Shown here one piece after another: positions 49,933 through 57,655 of a DNA stretch of 64,000 nucleotides. This DNA comes from CAZOOM01 sp964460795 (GTDB lineage Bacteria > Omnitrophota > Omnitrophia > Omnitrophales > Aquincolibacteriaceae). Both the position numbers and the translations under genes were made by a program. Below the pieces are notes generated by a model that worked only from the letters and a program-made list of their open reading frames with translations, was not told the DNA's origin and searched no databases. The stretch spans positions 18,247 to 82,246 of the forward strand of contig CAYWRU010000007.1 of assembly GCA_964460795.1 (NCBI GenBank). Direction: 5' to 3'. Each line of letters begins with the position of its first letter. The first letter of the stretch is position 1.

Positions 49933-51885
49933 TTAATTTCTCAGCTGCTTCTCGGCATCGACCACATCCCGGTTGATAAGCATGCGGGCGGTTTTGGCGG
50001 CTTCCTTAAGGGGGGGCGGGGAATAGGGATTTTGAATCAGTTCCCGCAGGAGTTGGATGACCATGCGAAGGTAGCGGACGATTTCCCCTTCATCGGTATC
50101 GGTGTATTCCATAAGCTCATCAAAAGGAATTTTATAGGCCCAGGCCTCAACAGCCGGAGAGAGATGAAAGTGACAGAGCCGAGTGTAGGGCTGGATACGG
50201 AAGCGGTTCTCAATTTTATAGATTTTTTTGGAATAAGCCCGAACCTCTTCTTCTAATTTTAAATGAGGCCGGGAGAGCCGGGGAATGCGCGCGCCTTTTC
50301 GAGGTTCATAAATAAGCGCGGCTAAAAGGACAACGAGACGATACGGATCCAGATGATCAAGGTATCCATCCTCATGCATCTCTGAAAGTAAAAGTTCATA
50401 GCCGAATACCGCGGAAGCAAATTCACCTTTGGGAGTCAGCTTATTGTGCTCGATATAACGGAGTTCTTTAAGAAGACGGATTCTTTGCTCAATCTGACTG
50501 ACGGCCAGGCGATGCTCGCGGGCCTGAAACTGAAAATGGTGGAATGTGCGCGGATAAATAGAGATTAAATTTTCACCCAAATCCCGGTAGAGATTCAGCA
50601 GGGTTGCGTAAGTGGTATTCAGCTGACTTTCCACACCTTCGGGTTTCCCAAAAATAATTTTTTGAGCATCCGAATACGAGATGCTATGCGGATTGATACG
50701 TACATAAACAAAACCTTCGGGATCGAGTCCCCGGCGTCCGGCGCGTCCTGCCATTTGATAGAAATCCCGAGTAGTAAGCTGCCGAAAACCGGCCCCTGAA
50801 TATTTTTCCAGTTCGTCCAGCACCACGGTGCGGGCCGGCATATTGATTCCAAGCGCAAAGGTCTCAGTCGTAAAAATGACCTTGATCAAGCGGCTTGTAA
50901 AAAGCTGCTCAATGATTTCCTTGAGTGTGGGGAGCATGCCTGCATGATGATAGGCAATGCCCTGCTCGATGAGCGGGCGCATGACCAGGGCAGAATTTTC
51001 AGCCGTAAGATCGTACTTTTCAAGAAGGGCCTGAAATTTATCGGCGATCATCACGCGTTCTTCCGAATTTAAGAAAGAATAAGGGCTGGCTTCGCCGGCA
51101 AGTTCCTCGGTGCGTCGTCTTCCAAAGGCAAAATAAATGAGGGGAAGGCGGTCTTTTTCCTGAAGATGAACCAGCAGTTGATCGAGCCGATTGGGCTTGG
51201 CTTTGGGAGCATGAAGTCCGCGGCGCCGCTCGCGCGGAGAAATTCGCCAACTATCACGTCCAAAGTAACCATGGCGAAAAAGAGTTTGCGGTTTGTCAAA
51301 AAACTGTCCCTGACATTGGTAATTTATATGAAGAGGAACCGGGCGTTTGCTTTCCATGATGACTTCGATGGGGCGGTTATGGATCTGGCGGATCCATTCA
51401 GCCAGTTGTTCTATGTTTGGAATCGTGGCGCTTAAGGCTAAAATGCGGACGCGCTCTGGAGTAAAAAGCAGCGCCTCTTCCCAGACCGTTCCTCGTTCCG
51501 GATCATCCAAGTAATGGATTTCATCAAAGATTACCCAGCCCAGTTTCTCAAGACGCTTGGAGTGATCAAAAAGACAATTGCGGTAAATTTCCGTGGTCAT
51601 AATGACAATAGGAGCTTCGGGCTGAATAGAGACATCGCCTGTTAAAATACCGACTTGTTCCTCTCCAAATCGTTCGCGAAAATCGCGAAATTTTTGATTG
51701 CTAAGCGCCTTAATCGGAGCGGTATAGATGGCGTGTTCGCCGTTGCGTAGTGCCTGTTCAATGGCGGCTTCAGCGACCACGGTCTTACCGGATCCGGTGG
51801 GCGCAGAGATGAGAACCGAGTGATCCTGATAAATCCAGTCTAAGGCAGCTTTTTGAAAGGGATCCAGAACGAAAGGGATGGGCAT
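49933..51885 (-). CDS. Ski2-like DExH-box helicase
   Basis: A 650-residue superfamily 2 helicase. Motifs in order: Q-like FVLDPFQKAALDWI, Walker A SAPTGSGKTVVAEAA, TAPIKALSNQKFRDF, DEIH box VIFDEIHYLDD, LSATIPNIEQLAEWI, and the C-terminal FATETFALGIN-type motif followed by MAGRAGRRGLD. The remainder holds a winged-helix and helical bundle as in Ski2/Mtr4/HelY. The family unwinds RNA during processing or decay. It is monocistronic on this strand as far as can be seen, divergent from the Nudix gene (87 bases between start codons). Confidence 0.92.
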   Translation of the reverse strand: MPIPFVLDPFQKAALDWIYQDHSVLISAPTGSGKTVVAEAAIEQALRNGEHAIYTAPIKALSNQKFRDFRERFGEEQVGILTGDVSIQPEAPIVIMTTEIYRNCLFDHSKRLEKLGWVIFDEIHYLDDPERGTVWEEALLFTPERVRILALSATIPNIEQLAEWIRQIHNRPIEVIMESKRPVPLHINYQCQGQFFDKPQTLFRHGYFGRDSWRISPRERRRGLHAPKAKPNRLDQLLVHLQEKDRLPLIYFAFGRRRTEELAGEASPYSFLNSEERVMIADKFQALLEKYDLTAENSALVMRPLIEQGIAYHHAGMLPTLKEIIEQLFTSRLIKVIFTTETFALGINMPARTVVLDELEKYSGAGFRQLTTRDFYQMAGRAGRRGLDPEGFVYVRINPHSISYSDAQKIIFGKPEGVESQLNTTYATLLNLYRDLGENLISIYPRTFHHFQFQAREHRLAVSQIEQRIRLLKELRYIEHNKLTPKGEFASAVFGYELLLSEMHEDGYLDHLDPYRLVVLLAALIYEPRKGARIPRLSRPHLKLEEEVRAYSKKIYKIENRFRIQPYTRLCHFHLSPAVEAWAYKIPFDELMEYTDTDEGEIVRYLRMVIQLLRELIQNPYSPPPLKEAAKTARMLINRDVVDAEKQLRN

Positions 51886-51972
51886 GCGTGATTATTTTCG
51901 ATATCATAGCCTTTGTCAATGAAACACCTTCATAAATAACAAAATTGAGTATTCAAGATTAAGGTTGTGTTT

Positions 51973-52497
51973 ATGCCCAAAGAAGTTTTGCATCAAGGCT
52001 CTTACCGTCGGTTTGTCAAAACCAGTGGCTGGGAATATATGGAACGCATCCGGTCCTCCGAGGTGGTGGTGCTGATTCCCGTGACCGACGACCGCAAAGT
52101 TATTTTTGTGGAGCAGTTCCGCGTGCCGGTTCAAAGAAACATGATTGAATTTCCTGCAGGACTCGTCAATGATCTGGATTCTAATCAGCATGAATCACTC
52201 GAAGAAACGGCGCGGCGCGAACTCATTGAAGAGACAGGATACGATGCCGCGACACTCAAAAAAATCATCCGAGCGCCTGCTAACTCTGCTCTTGCGACCG
52301 ATATGCTCACCGTTTATTTTGCCTCAGGCCTTCGTAAAGTAGGCCCCGGGGGAGGCGATGCCACAGAAAATATTACCGTGCATGAAGTTCCGCTTGCTGA
52401 AGTCGACCGCTGGTTGAGTGCGCAGGAAGTTCGGGATGTTTTCATTGATCCCAAAGTTTATGCAGGGCTCTACTATCTCGAACGAATGTTGAAGTAA
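51973..52497 (+). CDS. Nudix hydrolase, ADP-ribose pyrophosphatase type
   Basis: A 174-residue Nudix protein. ARRELIEETGYDAATL carries the REUxEExGU core; the preceding part of the box (EFPAGLVNDL...HESLEET) has a few additional residues between the usual Gly and Glu. VVVLIPVTDDRKVIFVEQFR before it and ATDMLTVYFASGLRKV after it match ADP-ribose or nucleotide-sugar pyrophosphatases. ATG 51973 is eight bases after AAGG; GTG 51967 is less likely. The cellular substrate is not determinable from sequence. Confidence 0.9.
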   Translation: MPKEVLHQGSYRRFVKTSGWEYMERIRSSEVVVLIPVTDDRKVIFVEQFRVPVQRNMIEFPAGLVNDLDSNQHESLEETARRELIEETGYDAATLKKIIRAPANSALATDMLTVYFASGLRKVGPGGGDATENITVHEVPLAEVDRWLSAQEVRDVFIDPKVYAGLYYLERMLK

Positions 52498-52500
52498 GGG

Positions 52501-52665
52501 CTTGGGGTGCGCGCAAAGTTTGAGGCGATCATCGGTGAAAAGTGGCTGTCCTGGATTTTTCGGAACTGTCACTTTTCCTGTTTTCTCGAATACCCGGTGA
52601 CAGTCCCTTGAACAACGGGACAGTCACCAGGTGTGAATCACCTCAGTTTTTGCGTGCACCCCAAG
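52501..52665. repeat. 165-bp fold-back element with 25-bp inverted ends
   Basis: CTTGGGGTGCGCGCAAAG... at 52501-52525 and its complement at 52641-52665 match at 21 of 25 positions. Inside, GTGGCTGTCC on the left corresponds to GGACAGTCACC on the right, and GGTGACAGTCCC/GGGACAGTCACC (52596-52607/52617-52628) forms an inner stem with one mismatch. The element resembles REP/IS-like palindromes; no transposase is nearby. The rest of the gap up to 52823 has only an inverted repeat TTTCAAC-GT-GTTGAAA (52708-52723), a possible operator. Confidence 0.75.
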
Positions 52666-52823
52666 AGCCGCAGACACTTTAAGAATTCAGAAGAGTGGTC
52701 GATGTATTTTCAACGTGTTGAAATATAGCAAGATCTAGCGTAGTCCCAGAGTGCAGGATAAGTCATTAAACCTTTTCAAATGAGCCGCGTCCAATAGAGC
52801 GAAATCTCAAAAGGAGGCTGTAT

Positions 52824-53849
52824 ATGAAAATTCAATGGAATCGAAAGACAACGTGGATGACCGTAGGCATCTTTTTAGCATTTTTGGTCACCAGCATGAA
52901 TCCTACGGCATGGGCGAAAAGGGACCGGGATAATAATCCTCCCGGACGCGCAGGCGGACCAGGAACCAATTGGGAAAATCGGCCTGGACCGGCAGGGGGG
53001 CCTGGAGCAAGTCCAAATTTTCAGCACCGCGACCGGGACAATAATCCTCCGGGAATGGCTGGGGGTCCTGGAACAAACTGGGAAAATAAACCGGGTCCTC
53101 AGGGTGGTCCTGGAACAAGTCCAAACTATCGCCGCTTTGATCGCGACAATAATCCTCCGGGAGCAGCGGGCGGGCCGGGAACCAACTGGGAAAATAAACC
53201 AGGTCCGCAAGGTGGGCCAGGAGCCAGTCCGGATCGGCAAAAGTTTCAAGAATTTAAAGCAAAAGCTGATGCCAATAAAGACGGCATCGTCGATCAAGCG
53301 GAGCGTCAGGAGATTCGCAGCGAATTTCTGAAAAATCATCCCAAGGCCATGATGGCGGATGCGAATCAGGACGGCAAAATTGATGACACTGAACGTCAGC
53401 AGGCCAAGGAAACATTTCTTGCAAATCATCCTGAATTGAAAAAACGGGCTGATTTAAATCAAGATGGAACCATTGATGAAACCGAGCGCGCTCAGATGCA
53501 GGAGAAAAAGGGCGAGCGCCGGGAGGAGATGCTGAAAAAGTATGATGCGAACAGCGACGGCAAGCTTGATGACACGGAAAAAGCTCAGCTTAAACAGGAT
53601 TTTCTGAGTAACCATCCCAAACTTGCTGAAAAAGCAGACCGGAATCAGGACGGCGCGGTGGATGCAGCGGAGCTTGAACAGGCGCGCAAGATTTTAAAAG
53701 AGCGCCGAGGCGAACGCCGTGACCGGGATAATAATCCTCCAGGAATGGCCGGCGGTCCGGGAACCAATTGGGAAAATAAACCGGGTCCTCAAGGTGGGGC
53801 GGGAGCAAGTCCTGATGTTGCGGCTCAGTCAAGCGGAGAACAAAGCTAG
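52824..53849 (+). CDS. secreted EF-hand protein with DNNPPG repeats
   Basis: A 341-residue exported protein with a signal peptide (WMTVGIFLAFLVTSMNPTAWA, cleavage near residue 31). Four copies of a roughly 31-residue motif with DNNPPGxAGGPGTNWEN and PGPxGGPGxSP occur: three near the N-terminus and one at the C-terminus. Between them lie EF-hand-like loops DANKDGIVDQAE, DANQDGKIDDTE, DLNQDGTIDETE, DANSDGKLDDTE and DRNQDGAVDAAE, each a full DxDxDG-type calcium loop. This suggests an extracytoplasmic calcium-responsive scaffold. ATG 52824 follows AAAAGGAGGC, and a terminator follows the stop. The neighbouring ECF sigma operon may share a function. Confidence 0.9.
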   Translation: MKIQWNRKTTWMTVGIFLAFLVTSMNPTAWAKRDRDNNPPGRAGGPGTNWENRPGPAGGPGASPNFQHRDRDNNPPGMAGGPGTNWENKPGPQGGPGTSPNYRRFDRDNNPPGAAGGPGTNWENKPGPQGGPGASPDRQKFQEFKAKADANKDGIVDQAERQEIRSEFLKNHPKAMMADANQDGKIDDTERQQAKETFLANHPELKKRADLNQDGTIDETERAQMQEKKGERREEMLKKYDANSDGKLDDTEKAQLKQDFLSNHPKLAEKADRNQDGAVDAAELEQARKILKERRGERRDRDNNPPGMAGGPGTNWENKPGPQGGAGASPDVAAQSSGEQS

Positions 53850-53885
53850 GTTTTGCTTGGAGCATCTGAAGCAGGATATGAAAGA

Positions 53886-53917
53886 GGGGCATTCCGAAAA
53901 CGGGATGCCCCTTCTTT
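53886..53917 (+). terminator. intrinsic terminator of the EF-hand gene
   Basis: GGGGCATTCCG, loop AAAA, CGGGATGCCCC (one G-T pair), followed by TTCTTTC and further T residues, 36 bases after the stop codon. Confidence 0.85.
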
Positions 53918-53945
53918 CTTTTAAATTATTTGGACAAAGGCATCT

Positions 53946-54181
53946 GGAACTGGTTTCATAAGTCGTTGTAACTCGTTTCATTGTCTCATGTATTTTTTTT
54001 GTCATCCCGGGCTAGACCCGGGATCCAAAATACAAAATAAAACATGGATGCCGGCCCTTCGACAGGCTCAGGGTAGTGGTGAGCGAAGTCGAACCAATCG
54101 AGTCCGGCATGACAGTGTTTTTTACAATTCTATTAGGACAATGCCACATAAAGACTTAGATGTACTTATGAAACCAGTTCC
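53946..54181. mobile_element. MITE-like element with perfect 18-bp inverted ends
   Basis: GGAACTGGTTTCATAAGT (53946-53963) and ACTTATGAAACCAGTTCC (54164-54181) are exact complements bounding 236 bases without a gene. A GTCAT...ATGAC element (54001-54113) is nested inside, which itself contains the CTTCGACAGGCTCA/GAGCGAAGTCGAA pair. No target-site duplication is obvious. Confidence 0.75.
54001..54113. repeat. GTCATCCCGGG...CCGGCATGAC element, nested
   Basis: Starts GTCATCCCGGGCTAGACCC with hairpin CCCGGGCTAGACCCGGG, and ends GAGTCCGGCATGAC. In the middle CTTCGACAGGCTCAGGGTAG and GTGAGCGAAGTCGAA form a further inverted pair like the one translated at 36187-36259 of the giant gene. Same family as 22180-22241 and 12785-12850. 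Confidence 0.85.
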
Positions 54182-54234
54182 TGGTATTAAACCTTAAGGG
54201 GTTCCTTTGCGTCTAATACGTAAAGGATGAGATC

Positions 54235-55032
54235 ATGAAAAAAACTCTCGATAGGCTGCAGAATTTGGGATTCAAAATAATAAGGATCACCGTGATCCTT
54301 ATGGTCCTCCCTATAATTAGCCCGGCCGAGGCAGCTATGGAACAAGAGTACCTGCGGCTCAAACAGCTTCGGGAAACCAATCCCCAGGCTTATCAGAGAG
54401 AAATCAACGCCATCAAGGATCGTGTCCGGGCCGGTCTTGCACAGGCGAAAAGCGGGGGGGATGAATCCTTTCAGCAATTTATCAAGCAAAGAGCCCTCCA
54501 GCGGCGGGAAAGACTTGAGCAAATCCGAAAAGAAAATCCGGAGCAGTTTAAGGAAATTCTGGAGCGCCGCAAAGAGCGCATTGAGAATTTTCGAGAACAT
54601 CATCCGGAAGACTTTAAGCGTTTTCTTGAAAATCATCCGCAGGCGGCTCTGCGGTTTGAGAAATTAAAAAATAAAAACGCGGATGTCCAGAAGCCAAATG
54701 CTCAGCAGCCCGGAAGCTTTCAAGATGTCCGGCGCGTTTCTCCGGAAAAAAATCAAATGCCTCGGGGGGGCAGTCTGCCGCCGGAACGAGCCCAGGGAAA
54801 ACCAACAGATTCATTGAAGGGGTCGCAGAATTCTCAAGGCCGGCCATTTTTTAAACCTATGCGAGATCGATGGACGAAGTCTCCGGAAAATCGTAAGGCT
54901 CCAGTGCTAAGTGGGCAAAATAAAACCCGCCAGCCGGCTATGAATCGATTGCCAGAATCTCAAGAAAAACCGAAGAATGAAAGGCCGCCCCGCGAAGGCC
55001 CTGTAAGAACGCGACCGAGGCCTCGCCAATGA
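54235..55032 (+). CDS. secreted charged helical protein co-transcribed with ECF sigma factor
   Basis: A 265-residue exported protein with a hydrophobic signal (IIRITVILMVLPIISPAEA). Residues about 35-145 form long charged helices: NPQAYQREINAIKDRVRAGL, RRERLEQIRKENPEQFKEIL and ENFREHHPEDFKRFLENHP, with a recurring ENPE/HHPE/NHPQ pattern about every 19 residues. The C-terminal half is disordered and rich in Pro, Arg, Lys and Gln. I do not recognise a family. Its stop overlaps the ECF sigma factor start by four bases, so it belongs to the regulatory operon and may be a sensor or target in the envelope. Confidence 0.8.
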   Translation: MKKTLDRLQNLGFKIIRITVILMVLPIISPAEAAMEQEYLRLKQLRETNPQAYQREINAIKDRVRAGLAQAKSGGDESFQQFIKQRALQRRERLEQIRKENPEQFKEILERRKERIENFREHHPEDFKRFLENHPQAALRFEKLKNKNADVQKPNAQQPGSFQDVRRVSPEKNQMPRGGSLPPERAQGKPTDSLKGSQNSQGRPFFKPMRDRWTKSPENRKAPVLSGQNKTRQPAMNRLPESQEKPKNERPPREGPVRTRPRPRQ

Positions 55033-55628
55033 GTTTTGAAGATTGGAGTGCGAAGAGTGACTCGGAATTGGTAGTGGATTTTAAAGCAGGTCATGAAGAG
55101 GCTTTTCGGGAGTTGATGAAGCGGTACAAGGAGAAGGCGATGCAGATCACATTTGTGACCGTTGGAAATTATGAGGATGCAAAGGATGCCTCTCAGGAAG
55201 CATTTGTTAAAGCGCATCAAAACCTATCTTGTTTTGAAATGCGTTCCGAGTTTTCCACCTGGTTCTATCGCATTCTAATGAATGCGGCAAAAGATCTGCT
55301 TCGCAGGAGAAAATGGCAGCGATTTCTGCGATGGAAAAAAACCGAAGATATGGACAATTATTTTGAAGTAGTCAAAGATCCCTCGGCGAGCCCGAGCCGC
55401 GACCTGATGAATTCTGAACTGGGTACCCGGATGTCGGAAGCGATCAAGAAAATGCCTTTTCAACAGCAGTGGATGTTTACGCTTCGACACCTCAAGGGAT
55501 TTTCGATTCAGCAGATTGCTGATGTGGCCGAGGTTTCCGAGGGGACGGTCAAAGCCACTTTGCATTTTGCGAATGAAAAATTTAAGCGTGAAATCACGCC
55601 TTATTTGAAGGAGGGGGAGCGCTTATGA
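55029..55628 (+). CDS. ECF-type RNA polymerase sigma factor
   Basis: A 199-residue sigma factor with region 2 (DFKAGHEEAFRELMKRYKEK, NYEDAKDASQEAFVKAHQNL, STWFYRILMNAAKDLLRRRK) and region 4 (MSEAIKKMPFQQQWMFTLRH, GFSIQQIADVAEVSEGTVKA). It resembles RpoE-type ECF factors. It overlaps the secreted helical gene upstream and the likely anti-sigma gene downstream by four bases each. A three- or four-gene envelope-response operon is likely. No match to its own autoregulated promoter could be identified. Confidence 0.94.
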   Translation: MSFEDWSAKSDSELVVDFKAGHEEAFRELMKRYKEKAMQITFVTVGNYEDAKDASQEAFVKAHQNLSCFEMRSEFSTWFYRILMNAAKDLLRRRKWQRFLRWKKTEDMDNYFEVVKDPSASPSRDLMNSELGTRMSEAIKKMPFQQQWMFTLRHLKGFSIQQIADVAEVSEGTVKATLHFANEKFKREITPYLKEGERL

Positions 55629-56095
55629 ACGCCGATTCATCCGAAGAACTGTGGATCCAAAATGCTTTATCAGGGGCAAAACTTAGTGAGATTCCACGTG
55701 CTTATGTGGAAAAGTTTGAGCGTGATGTCTATGCCCGCTTAGGCGTTCAGGAATCCCGGCCTTTATTCCCCAGCATAAATTTTATAGCCTTGACCGTGCT
55801 GACCTTTGCAATATTGTGGATGATTCGAGGATCCTATATGATTTCGTCGCATCCGTATTCGCCACGGATTCAACCGCAGATCCAGCGTATCGTTTCTCAA
55901 GCTTCCGAAGCTTCTATAGCTAGAGAGCCGTCGCTGCCGGTTATCGAAATGAAACCCACGGCAAAAACTTGGGAGAAGGTGTCGGACGATTTGCTGGTTC
56001 TTGAGATGTTAGGCGAGGACAGTGAATTTATGGAAGAAGCTGGAACCGTGGATTCTGATCTTCAGATGATTTCGCAGTCTCCTGCGCTGGTTTAA
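55625..56095 (+). CDS. probable membrane anti-sigma factor
   Basis: A 156-residue protein with a cytoplasmic N-terminus (about 55 residues), a single membrane helix (INFIALTVLTFAILWMI) and a periplasmic C-terminal part with an acidic end (DDLLVLEMLGEDSEFMEEAG). No zinc-binding HxxxCxxC is present, so it is not a ZAS-type anti-sigma factor. The assignment rests on topology and on the four-base overlap with the ECF sigma gene. It could alternatively be another regulated membrane protein. Confidence 0.65.
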   Translation: MNADSSEELWIQNALSGAKLSEIPRAYVEKFERDVYARLGVQESRPLFPSINFIALTVLTFAILWMIRGSYMISSHPYSPRIQPQIQRIVSQASEASIAREPSLPVIEMKPTAKTWEKVSDDLLVLEMLGEDSEFMEEAGTVDSDLQMISQSPALV

Positions 56096-56097
56096 AA

Positions 56098-56454
56098 ATG
56101 ACAGAATCAAATCCTCTGAATTACGATTTATTTGTATGTCAAAAGACGGGCGTGTGCTGTCGCCAGCCCGGATTTGTTTATCTTGATGATGTGGAGTCAA
56201 AAAGAATTTCAACGGGCCTTCAAATAGATGGGCGTCAGTTTCGGGATCAATATTGCGATCTTATAGACCGCCGCCGCCTTGTCTTAAAAAAACATGCGGA
56301 TGAAAGCTGTATTTTTCTACTGAATCATCAATGCCGAATCTATTCCGATCGTCCACGACAATGCCGCGATTTTCCCCGAACATGGAGGACAGAAGCCAGC
56401 TTTTCTTATTGTGCGGGACTTCGTGCCTTGAAAAAGGATTCAGTGACTCAGTGA
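56098..56454 (+). CDS. YkgJ-type cysteine cluster protein
   Basis: A 118-residue protein of the YkgJ/UPF0153 family, thought to bind zinc or iron through a cysteine cluster. CQKTGVCCRQPGFVYL supplies the first cysteines; DESCIFLLNHQCRIYSDRPR and QCRDFP supply the later ones, with a final YCAG. It starts two bases after the previous stop, at the end of the ECF operon. No specific function is known for the family. 56455-56553 contains no clear promoter. Confidence 0.88.
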   Translation: MTESNPLNYDLFVCQKTGVCCRQPGFVYLDDVESKRISTGLQIDGRQFRDQYCDLIDRRRLVLKKHADESCIFLLNHQCRIYSDRPRQCRDFPRTWRTEASFSYCAGLRALKKDSVTQ

Positions 56455-56553
56455 CTATTGAATTTAAAAAAAACGCTCAAGACCCAGGCCGCTGAATCCT
56501 TGCTTTGAATCCGTTCTTGCTTCCGCTCTTCTCTCATGGTAAATACTTGCCCC

Positions 56554-57540
56554 ATGCTGAATATCCATGATCCACAGATTGCATTTCTGACGGCCTTTTT
56601 ACAGGAAGCCTCTGAACTGGCAGTCAAAATTCAAAAAGAACAGGCGGGACAAAAAATCACCAAGAGTGATCGCTCACCGGTTACGGTTGCTGACTTTTCT
56701 ATTCAAGCACTCTTTGCAGAAAGACTTAAACAGGCATTTCCGAGTGATGTTTTTATTGCCGAAGAAAGAGCCCGAATTTTAGAAGCGGATCCTGCATCCC
56801 TCGAAAAAGTTCAGCGGTATTTGCGCGGAAAATTATCCAACGATGCACTGCCCAATTTGCTTGAGTTAATTGATCAAGGTGCGGGTGAAAACGTTCCTGA
56901 AACATGTTGGGTTCTCGATCCCATTGATGGGACCAAGGGATTTTTGCGGGGGGAACAATTTGCAATTGCGGTTGCTTATTTGCAAAAGGGGAAAGTGGAA
57001 TTAGGCGCTTTAGGATGTCCTTGGCTCGATGCCGAGTGCGCGCCGAATCCTCGCGGTCCGGGAATTAAAGTGATTGCCAAAAAAGGCGAAGGCGCATGGG
57101 GGAGTTCGCTAGGGGGGCAGCCTTTTTTAAAAAAAATCCAGGTTTCTGAACGTCAGAATATTTCAAATTCAATTCCGCTTGGATCCGTGGAGCCGTCGCA
57201 CAGTAATGACGCCAAATTGGAAGAGCTATTTCAACATTTCAAAATTAAAAGTCCGGCGAAAAAAATGGACAGTCAGGCAAAGTATGCGGCGCTGGCCGGA
57301 GGCTACGGGGATTTCTTTATGTATTTTCTTCCGCGTTCGAACCCTGAACATCGTATGAAAATTTGGGATGTTGCTCCCGGAGCATGCGTGGTCGAAGAAG
57401 CAGGCGGAAAAATGTCGGATTTGAACGGAGAGATTCTCGATTATTCTCAAGGCCTAACGTTGCGGCGTAATCCAGGGATTCTAGCTTCCAATGGTTTCTT
57501 GCATGATGAACTCGTTCAGTTTTGTAAAACACGCATATAG
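56554..57540 (+). CDS. 3'(2'),5'-bisphosphate nucleotidase-like protein (HAL2/CysQ group)
   Basis: About 328 residues, an inositol monophosphatase-superfamily protein. The metal-binding and catalytic motif is LDPIDGTKGFLRG, with a KSDRSPVTVADFSIQ start and the late KIWDVAPGACVVEEAGGKMS. The spacing and RGEQFAIAVAYLQKG are those of HAL2-like enzymes, which hydrolyse 3'-phosphoadenosine 5'-phosphate from sulfate assimilation. The Glu-Glu of the first motif is probably FIAEERAR. Either ATG 56536 or ATG 56554 could be the start; neither has a strong ribosome-binding site. Role inferred from family. Confidence 0.9.
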   Translation: MLNIHDPQIAFLTAFLQEASELAVKIQKEQAGQKITKSDRSPVTVADFSIQALFAERLKQAFPSDVFIAEERARILEADPASLEKVQRYLRGKLSNDALPNLLELIDQGAGENVPETCWVLDPIDGTKGFLRGEQFAIAVAYLQKGKVELGALGCPWLDAECAPNPRGPGIKVIAKKGEGAWGSSLGGQPFLKKIQVSERQNISNSIPLGSVEPSHSNDAKLEELFQHFKIKSPAKKMDSQAKYAALAGGYGDFFMYFLPRSNPEHRMKIWDVAPGACVVEEAGGKMSDLNGEILDYSQGLTLRRNPGILASNGFLHDELVQFCKTRI

Positions 57541-57640
57541 CAAGAATCAGAGGATCTGGTTAAGAAAGTTTTTCAATCCGTGATTTTGAAATGCTTATCA
57601 ATTCGATGCTGGAGAGACCTTCGCGAGCCGCTGCGGCTCA

Positions 57641-57649
57641 TGGTACAAT
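57641..57649 (+). promoter_or_regulatory. extended -10 promoter TGGTACAAT, leaderless
   Basis: TGGTACAAT lies seven bases before ATG 57656, so the transcript would begin at or next to the start codon. There is no Shine-Dalgarno sequence. A GAGCCGCTGCGGCTC hairpin (57625-57639) sits immediately upstream. The same TGGTACAAT precedes the nucleotidyltransferase gene at 13585. Confidence 0.5.
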
Positions 57650-57655
57650 GAAAAC

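Noticed and set aside
52875..53429. Minus-strand frames opposite the EF-hand gene
   Set aside because: They are mirror products of the repetitive DNNPPG codons and lack any independent support.
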